DNA from: Xanthomonas arboricola pv. populi
Lineage (GTDB): Bacteria; Pseudomonadota; Gammaproteobacteria; Xanthomonadales; Xanthomonadaceae
DNA length: 64,000 nucleotides
Direction of reading: 5' to 3'
Assembly (NCBI RefSeq): GCF_002939945.1
Contig: NZ_MDEB01000007.1
Span: forward strand, 186,001-250,000
The translations under genes were made by a program, and so were the position numbers. The first letter of the stretch is position 1, and every line of letters starts with the position of its first letter. Under the pieces are notes generated by a model that saw nothing but the letters and a program-made list of their open reading frames with translations, did not search any database and was not told where the DNA came from. Shown here piece by piece: positions 58,255 through 64,000 of the stretch.

Positions 58255-59190
58255 ATGAGCATCGACATCAGGCAGATCAAGAAGTTCGTGGCCGTGGCGA
58301 AGACGCGCAACTTCACCCGGGCAGCCGGGCTGCTGCACATGACCCAGCCGTCGCTGAGCAAGCAGATTCAGCAACTGGAGGAACGGCTGGGAGCCCGCCT
58401 GTTCCAGCGCGACAGCCGCCCCATCCGGCTGACCGAGGCGGGCCGGCGTTTCTACGAGGATGCGCTGGCCGTGCTGGACCGGGTCGAACAGATGGAACAG
58501 ACGGCCCGGCGCCTGGGACTGGGCGGCAAGCGCATCTTCAACGTCGGCTTCGTCGCCTCCGCCCTCTACGGCGGCCTGCCGACCGTCATGAGACGGCTCA
58601 TGGAGCAACGCGAGGACGTGGAAGTGCGCTGGCTGGAGATGACCTCGATGGAGCAGCAGGATGCGCTGCGGCACGGGATCATCGACGTGGGCTTCGGCAG
58701 GATCATCACCGGCGATGCGTCGGTGACTCGCGTCGTCCTGCGCCAGGAGCGGCTGTTCCTGGCCCTGTCCCCGGAGCACCGGCTCGCGCGCAAATCCGGG
58801 GCGGTTCGACTGCTGGAGCTGGATGGATCGGACATCATCGTCTATCCAAGCCAGCCACGACCGAGTTACGCCGACCAGGTGCTGTCGCTGCTGCGCGAAC
58901 ATGGCGCGCGTCCGCAGGAAGTGCATGAGGTCAAGGAGCTGCAAACGGCCCTGGCTCTCGTCACCGCGGGCAGCGGCGCCTGCCTGATCCCGGCCACGGC
59001 CCGCCACCTGAGGCCGTCGCTGGTCTACCGGCCGGTGGCGGACGCCGACGCGATGAGCCCCATTGTCATGAACTACCGCAGCCGCGACGAGGATCCGATC
59101 ATCGCTGTCATCAAGGACGTGACCCGCTCGCTCTACCAGGAACGTCCCGACTGGCTCGAGCCCGCCTACAACGTCATCCCGGACTTCTAG
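58255..59190 (+). CDS. LysR-type regulator of the catabolic genes (CatR/BenM-like)
   Basis: 311 residues. The winged helix-turn-helix is in the first 60 residues (AKTRNFTRAAGLLHMTQPSL, then SKQIQQLEERLGARLF). The effector domain has the pattern of CatM/BenM/CatR (FVASALYGGLPTVMRRL), whose inducer is cis,cis-muconate. It is divergent from the aryl-alcohol dehydrogenase gene, the classic LysR layout, with two palindromes between. It probably controls the leftward operon and may also control the SDR-esterase-glucosidase genes. Confidence 0.9.
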   Translation: MSIDIRQIKKFVAVAKTRNFTRAAGLLHMTQPSLSKQIQQLEERLGARLFQRDSRPIRLTEAGRRFYEDALAVLDRVEQMEQTARRLGLGGKRIFNVGFVASALYGGLPTVMRRLMEQREDVEVRWLEMTSMEQQDALRHGIIDVGFGRIITGDASVTRVVLRQERLFLALSPEHRLARKSGAVRLLELDGSDIIVYPSQPRPSYADQVLSLLREHGARPQEVHEVKELQTALALVTAGSGACLIPATARHLRPSLVYRPVADADAMSPIVMNYRSRDEDPIIAVIKDVTRSLYQERPDWLEPAYNVIPDF

Positions 59191-59529
59191 TGTCGCGTCG
59201 GAAAGCCGATCCTGCGACAGCAGTAGAAGCGGCGGCTTGGCCCGGCCTCGGAGAGCATCTGGGCGGGCCCACCGCTGCAGCCGGCGGGCTGGCGCTGCAG
59301 GCGATGGGACGGCTAGCCGAGCAGCCGCTGCGGGAAGCAGGAACCTCGCTGAACGCTGCGATTGCAAACGGGCGGTTTCAGCTGCTGAGGGTCACGGCCA
59401 TTTATTCGGCAGGATCGCTGCCCTACAGTGAGGCGCTTGGCTCACGCCTGCCGCTGGCCCCTGCAAGCCTTGCGTCGTTCGATCCAGCGCAGTTGCCGGG
59501 GCGTGCACACCCTTCAGAAAGGAATTGCG
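59191..59529. other. Intergenic stretch upstream of the SDR gene
   Basis: No supportable gene. It probably contains the promoter for the rightward genes; no clear site was seen. Confidence 0.35.
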
Positions 59530-60264
59530 ATGACAACCCATCACAAGATCGCGCTGGTCACCGGCGCCACCCGCGGCATCGGCCTGGAAACCAGCCGCCA
59601 GTTCGCCAAGGCCGGGGTCCTGGTGCTGCTTGCCGGACGCAGCCTTCAGCGCGCCGCCACCGCCGCCGACGTGCTGAAGGCCGAAGGCCTGTCGGTCGAG
59701 CCGATCGCACTCGACGTCACCCAGACCGCAAGCATCCAGTCCGCCGTCGCCGCCGTCACTGCGCGCTTCGGCAAGCTCGACATCCTGGTCAACAATGCCG
59801 GCGTGCTGCTCGATGCCGCGGACAAGGCGCCGTCTCAGCAGACCTTGGCCTGCTGGCGGGAAACCTTCGACACGAACGTGTTCGCCGTGGTCGAAGTGAC
59901 CCAGGCATTCCTGCCGCTGCTCAGGGCCGCCCCGGCTGCGCGCATCGTCAATCTGTCCAGCCAGCTCGGCTCGTTCGGACTGCATACCGATCCGGCCTCG
60001 GGCATCTACGACTTCAAGATCCCGGCCTACAACGCGTCCAAGAGCGTGGTCAACGCCTGGACCGTGCACTTGGCCTACGAGCTGCGCGACACCCCGATCA
60101 AGGTCAATGCGGTGCACCCGGGCTACGTGCAGACGGACATGAACGGCGGCCAGGGCGAGATCGACATCCCCACCGGCGCCAAGAGCAGCGTGGACATGGC
60201 CCTGTTGGACGCGGACGGCCCGACCGGTACCTTTACCCACCTGGGCAAGACGCTGCCCTGGTAA
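59530..60264 (+). CDS. SDR-family oxidoreductase
   Basis: 244 residues, ATG behind AAAGGAATTGCG. Cofactor motif TGATRGIG, NNAG, catalytic Ser in NLSSQLGS and Y-x-x-x-K in YNASKSVV are intact. It resembles carbonyl-reductase-like SDRs with an active-site region GIYDFKIPAYNASK. Its place between the regulator and the esterase and glucosidase genes suggests a role in processing a product of ester or glucoside hydrolysis, for example a cyclohexenone fragment. That is speculative. Confidence 0.82.
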   Translation: MTTHHKIALVTGATRGIGLETSRQFAKAGVLVLLAGRSLQRAATAADVLKAEGLSVEPIALDVTQTASIQSAVAAVTARFGKLDILVNNAGVLLDAADKAPSQQTLACWRETFDTNVFAVVEVTQAFLPLLRAAPAARIVNLSSQLGSFGLHTDPASGIYDFKIPAYNASKSVVNAWTVHLAYELRDTPIKVNAVHPGYVQTDMNGGQGEIDIPTGAKSSVDMALLDADGPTGTFTHLGKTLPW

Positions 60265-60332
60265 TCCGTTGCAAGGCCCCGGCTGCGAGGCCGGATTCCT
60301 GTGATTCACCGCCAGCCGAACAGAGATGACCC

Positions 60333-61889
60333 ATGACGGCAACACGGCTCGCAGCGTCGATGCTGCTTTTCCTGGGCGCGCTGCTTGGCGCGCACGCGTC
60401 CCATGCGGCGACACTGCACGTGGCGCAGGGCGCGTTGCACGGGACACGCTCCAAGGGAGTCGACGCCTATCTGGGCGTCCCTTACGCCGCTCCGCCGGTG
60501 GGCGCCAGTCGCTGGCGCATGCCTGCGCCGGCACCCGCATGGAAAGGCGTCCGCGCGGCCACGCGCTTCGGCGCCAGCTGCCAGCAGGAAATTTCCGGTG
60601 GCTTCGGGCCGTGGAGTTCCGAGTACCAGGTGAGCGGCAAGGTCAGCGAGGATTGCCTCTACCTCAATGTATGGCGTCCCTCCCGGCCCCAGACCGGCAA
60701 GCTGCCGATCATGGTCTGGATCCATGGTGGCGGCTTCAGCTCCGGATCCGGCGCGGTGCCGATCTATGATGGCGCAGCGGTGGCGGCCAAGGGCGTCATC
60801 TTTGTCAACATCAACTATCGCGTCGGCATGTTCGGCTTTCTCGCCCATCCCGCACTGTCGCAGGAGGGCATCGGCTCGGGCAACTATGGCCTTGGCGACA
60901 TCGTGGCCGCACTGAAGTGGGTGCGCGACAATGCTGCGGCGCTGGGTGGCGATCCCGAGCAGATCACTCTCGCCGGCCAGTCCGCCGGCTCCATGGCCAT
61001 CCACGACCTGATGGTGAGTCCGGCCGCCAAAGGCCTGTTTGCGCGGGTGATCTCCGAAAGCGGTCCGGGCATGGGGCGTCCGCCCGAGCCGTTGAAGCAG
61101 GCCGAAGACGTGGGCGTGCGGCTGGCCGAGGCCGCCGGTGTCACCAGCATCGAGCAGCTGCGCGCCCTTCCGGCGCAGAAGCTGGTGGACGCTGAGAAGA
61201 GGCTCGGCCCAGCCGCGGGCATGCTGCGGTTCGCCCCGGTGATCGATGGCGGCTTCATCCCGATCGATCCCTACGGCAGCGCCGCCGGCACTTACCTCGA
61301 TACGCCGATCCTGGCCGGCATGAATGCCGACGAGGCCTTCAGCTTGCCCGTCGACACCCAAGAAAAATTGCAATCGGATATCGATCAGTTGTTCGGCCCG
61401 ATGGCAGCGATGGCCAGGGGGGTCTATCGCGTCGACCAGCCTGGCGACATCAAGGACCTGAATCGCCTGATCCGGCGCGAGCGCGGCTTGGCCTCCAGTT
61501 GGGCCTGGGCCCGGCAACGCGTCGCGACCAGCCAGCACCCGATCTTCATGTATCTGTTCAACCACGTCGAGCCGGGTTCCGGACCATGGCGAAGCTTCCA
61601 CACCTCGGAAGTCCCCTATGCGTTGGCAACGCTCGATCGCTCGCCTGGCCGCGCCTTCGCCGCCAACGACACGGCATTGTCTGCGCAGATGTCCAGCTAC
61701 TGGATCAATTTCGTCAAGCACGGCGACCCCAATGGCGGCGGCCTTCCAAAGTGGCAGGCCTATCGGGACTCGGCGCCTTCGATGATGGTGATCGGGACGG
61801 ACTCGCACATGGCGCCGATGCTCACGCCGGAAAAGCGCGCGTTCTACCAGGGCGTGATCGAAGGCGACGTGCAGTTGACGCTGTTCTGA
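60333..61889 (+). CDS. Exported type-B carboxylesterase
   Basis: 518 residues with a signal peptide (LLFLGALLGAHASHA). Oxyanion-hole motif WIHGGGFSSGSG, nucleophile Ser in GQSAGSMAIHD, acidic residue region GMNADEAFSL and His in FHTSEVPYALA: the full Ser-Glu-His set of the family. It would hydrolyse esters outside the cytoplasm. Next to a beta-glucosidase, a likely substrate class is acylated phenolic glucosides. Confidence 0.88.
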   Translation: MTATRLAASMLLFLGALLGAHASHAATLHVAQGALHGTRSKGVDAYLGVPYAAPPVGASRWRMPAPAPAWKGVRAATRFGASCQQEISGGFGPWSSEYQVSGKVSEDCLYLNVWRPSRPQTGKLPIMVWIHGGGFSSGSGAVPIYDGAAVAAKGVIFVNINYRVGMFGFLAHPALSQEGIGSGNYGLGDIVAALKWVRDNAAALGGDPEQITLAGQSAGSMAIHDLMVSPAAKGLFARVISESGPGMGRPPEPLKQAEDVGVRLAEAAGVTSIEQLRALPAQKLVDAEKRLGPAAGMLRFAPVIDGGFIPIDPYGSAAGTYLDTPILAGMNADEAFSLPVDTQEKLQSDIDQLFGPMAAMARGVYRVDQPGDIKDLNRLIRRERGLASSWAWARQRVATSQHPIFMYLFNHVEPGSGPWRSFHTSEVPYALATLDRSPGRAFAANDTALSAQMSSYWINFVKHGDPNGGGLPKWQAYRDSAPSMMVIGTDSHMAPMLTPEKRAFYQGVIEGDVQLTLF

Positions 61890-62042
61890 GCCAGCACCCA
61901 GCACCAGGCCACCACGCATGCCGGGATGTTGCGCCAAGCGATGTTCCCAGATGCGACTTGTCGTCTGAGCGGCACGCATGCAGCAGTCATCGCTCCCCGT
62001 GTTGAGAAGACCGACTAGAAGCGGACAAGGACAGACCACCTC

Positions 62043-63548
62043 ATGCGAAACATGATTCTCCTAGCCGCCGGCATCATTGCCACCTCAGGGCTGGCAGCGA
62101 GTACCGCCGGTCCGGCGGCAGCGGCCGAACACACCGGCGACGCCGAGCACCCAGGCAGCGCCCCCTTCCTCTGGGGCGCCTCATCGGCCGCGTTCCAGGT
62201 CGAAGGCGCCACGTCGGCCGAAGGCCGCGGCAAGTCGATATGGGACGTCTACCTGGATGATGAACATCTCGGCCAGAACAACGCCTCAGGCAGGACCGCG
62301 ATCAACTTCTACGATCGCAGCCAATACCTGAAGGACATCGAGCTATTCAGGAGGATGGGCCTGACCAGCTACCGGTTTTCCGTCGCTTGGCCGCGCATCA
62401 TTCCCGATGGCACCGGCAAGGTGAACATGCGGGCTGTCGCGCACTATCGACGTTTCATCGATGACCTGCGCGCAGCGGGCATCGAACCCATGCTGACCCT
62501 TTACCACTGGGACATGCCCGAGTCGCTGGCCAAGGCCGGCGGCTGGGACAATCGGGAGTCAATCGACTGGTATGCGCACTATGCCAAGGTGGTCTTCGAC
62601 AACTTCCACGACAAGGTCAACCTCTACGTACTCGTCAACGAGCCACTGGTCGAGAGCGCCTACACTAATACGGTCGCCGAGCGCTTGGCCGGCAGGCCGG
62701 GGCCGTTTCTGATCGTGCCGGACGCTGACCACCTGCAGGTGTCGCTCCGTCGCTTCAACCACATCCTGCTGGCCGCAGCCGCGGCCAAGCGCGAGTTCAA
62801 CCAGGCCGGCTACCATGGCAGGCTAGGCGTTGCGCTACCGCTGTTTCCGATCCTCACCGACAAGGGCGCGACCCGAGCCGATGCGCAAGCCGCCACCTTG
62901 GCCGATGGTATCGTCAACCGCTGGTTTCTCGACGGCATGTACAAGGGAGCCTATCCCGCCGACGTCCTCAAGCTGGCCTCGGACATGAAGCTCGACATCG
63001 ACGTGCATCCCGGCGATGCCGCGCAGGTGACCGCAGCTGGGCTCGACTTCCTGGGCATCAACTATTATGCGCCGCTGTTCGTACGGCAGCGCGCCGGCAC
63101 GCAGGGATACGGCGCGGAGAGCTTCATCCCGCCGTTAACCGACGCCGCCTTCAATGGCCCGGTACGCCCGGACCAATTCACCGCCGTGCTCGACCGCATA
63201 CGCATCGAGTACGCGAATCCGGCGGTCTACATCACCGAGAATGGCGCGGGATTTCCCGGCGACGATGTTCTGAAGAACGGCGTGATCAACGATGCCCGCC
63301 GCTGTCTTTACATCGTCGACCACGTCGCCGCGATGCAAAAGGCAATGGCCAAGGGCGCGGACGTACGCGGCTATCACGTCTGGTCGAGCCACGACAACCT
63401 CGAATGGCTGTCCGGCTACGGCAGCCGCTTCGGCATGATTTACGTCGATTTCGATTCCCAGGCGCGGATCTCCAAGGAAAGCGCAAAGACATATGCGCGC
63501 ATCATCCAGGCCGGCTCGCCGACAGGCATGAGTTGCCCGGAAGACTGA
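62043..63548 (+). CDS. Exported GH1 beta-glucosidase
   Basis: 501 residues with a signal peptide (LLAAGIIATSGLAASTAGPA, cleaved near 27). Glycoside hydrolase family 1: substrate-binding SSAAFQVEGA, acid/base Glu in VNEPLVES and nucleophile Glu in ITENGAGFPGDD, then W-x-x-x-D-N-x-E-W (WSSHDNLEW) in the glucose site. A periplasmic or secreted GH1 enzyme next to aromatic degradation genes fits cleavage of aryl beta-glucosides such as salicin. It lies 153 bp downstream of the esterase gene. Confidence 0.92.
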   Translation: MRNMILLAAGIIATSGLAASTAGPAAAAEHTGDAEHPGSAPFLWGASSAAFQVEGATSAEGRGKSIWDVYLDDEHLGQNNASGRTAINFYDRSQYLKDIELFRRMGLTSYRFSVAWPRIIPDGTGKVNMRAVAHYRRFIDDLRAAGIEPMLTLYHWDMPESLAKAGGWDNRESIDWYAHYAKVVFDNFHDKVNLYVLVNEPLVESAYTNTVAERLAGRPGPFLIVPDADHLQVSLRRFNHILLAAAAAKREFNQAGYHGRLGVALPLFPILTDKGATRADAQAATLADGIVNRWFLDGMYKGAYPADVLKLASDMKLDIDVHPGDAAQVTAAGLDFLGINYYAPLFVRQRAGTQGYGAESFIPPLTDAAFNGPVRPDQFTAVLDRIRIEYANPAVYITENGAGFPGDDVLKNGVINDARRCLYIVDHVAAMQKAMAKGADVRGYHVWSSHDNLEWLSGYGSRFGMIYVDFDSQARISKESAKTYARIIQAGSPTGMSCPED

Positions 63549-63694
63549 GCTCTGGCACCACGACGGCGGCCTATGGTGGCGGTCCCACCACAGGCGCCCT
63601 TCCAGGTGCCGAAACTGAACTGCGGGTCCTCGGCGTGGCGTTGCGCAAAAGGTCTGTGCGCATAGTGCTAAACCGAGTACGAAGATGTGAGAGC

Positions 63695-63877
63695 TCATGG
63701 CCCGCTGCCGGCGAGCAGCGCCATCGAGTCCAGCTCGACGGCGCCAACAATCTCCGCAGCCATCACGATGCCACTCGATACGACCGCGTTCTTAACCGCG
63801 CTGCTGGACGAGCCCGCGTGGGTGTTGACGGCTGCTTGCGTACACCCGATCGAGTTGCCGATTACGGTCCTTTTCAT
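63695..63877 (-). CDS. Possible small peptide gene in the last 450 bp
   Basis: A 60-residue frame from ATG 63877 (MKRTVIGNSIGCTQ to MALLAGSGP) ends in an ATGA overlap with another leftward frame whose start looks like a signal peptide (MSSHIFVLGLALCAQTFCA). Composition is protein-like (Ala/Ser/Val-rich), but the second frame becomes antisense to the GH1 gene, and no family is recognised. The rest of 63549-64000 shows nothing supportable. Confidence 0.2.
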   Translation of the reverse strand: MKRTVIGNSIGCTQAAVNTHAGSSSSAVKNAVVSSGIVMAAEIVGAVELDSMALLAGSGP

Positions 63878-64000
63878 CCTCTGCTTTGAATGCACGCATG
63901 GATTGCACGGCTACCTGGTACTGGCGATTGCCGCAGAATATCCCGCGACGGCATCACGCTGCCGCGGGGGACACGCGCGCTTAGACAAGGACGCCGGTAC

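Overview
The window looks like a chromosomal segment of a plant-associated Xanthomonas or close relative in the Lysobacteraceae. I infer this from the GC-rich coding sequence, the gene families in the first 29 kb, and the kind of accessory load; no rRNA or tRNA gene was seen. Family names come from reading motifs and from memory, not from database searches.

Layout. (1) 1-6.7 kb: an APC amino-acid permease, a LytS/LytTR-type two-component pair, a small lipoprotein and an exported D-amino-acid-oxidase-like flavoprotein. (2) 7-18.5 kb: a stress-type neighbourhood with a DUF892/YciE ferritin-like protein, Mn catalase, two dehydrogenases, a DUF4142 protein and several small charged proteins. It is interrupted by a decayed signalling locus holding a CheR/CheB-fusion remnant, a single-domain receiver, an H-box-only small protein and a sigma-54 response regulator. 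(3) 18.9-23.6 kb: a tight four-gene operon encoding a MotA/ZorA-like membrane protein with a very long repeat-bearing tail, a MotB/ZorB-like OmpA-domain partner, and two proteins of unknown function (DUF3348 and DUF2894 types). (4) 23.6-31 kb: a scrapyard of broken genes (TonB receptor, SulP, Kup) among intact ones: secreted nuclease, ClC channel, secreted trypsin-like protease and small proteins. (5) 31.2-39.8 kb: a heavy-metal efflux operon (small exported protein, czcC, czcB, czcA, czcD) ending in an overlapping eptA-type phosphoethanolamine transferase. Two copies of a ~142-bp palindromic-ended repeat lie on either side in opposite orientation. (6) 40.1-43 kb: an FNR-type box, an orphan, N-terminally extended F-ATPase epsilon subunit, a DASS anion transporter and an IS5-type remnant. 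(7) 43.4-47.2 kb: an exported lectin-like protein, a seven-repeat FG-GAP protein and an MFS transporter.

(8) 47.4-63.5 kb is the most coherent and interesting part. Transcribed leftward from a divergent LysR gene are an aryl-alcohol dehydrogenase, an aromatic aldehyde dehydrogenase, a SphA-like outer-membrane protein, catB, catC, catA and a salicylate-hydroxylase-like monooxygenase. They are followed by three genes for dynamin-like/GTPase proteins (a Leo-like trio). Rightward from the LysR gene are an SDR, an exported type-B carboxylesterase and an exported GH1 beta-glucosidase. Read together, the enzymes make an almost complete route from salicin-type phenolic glucosides, or their esters, through salicyl alcohol, salicylaldehyde, salicylate, catechol and cis,cis-muconate to 3-oxoadipate enol-lactone. 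That would be a salicinoid or salicylate-glucoside catabolic island, which makes sense for a bacterium living on a salicylate-rich host plant. The overall route is an inference from family assignments and gene order.
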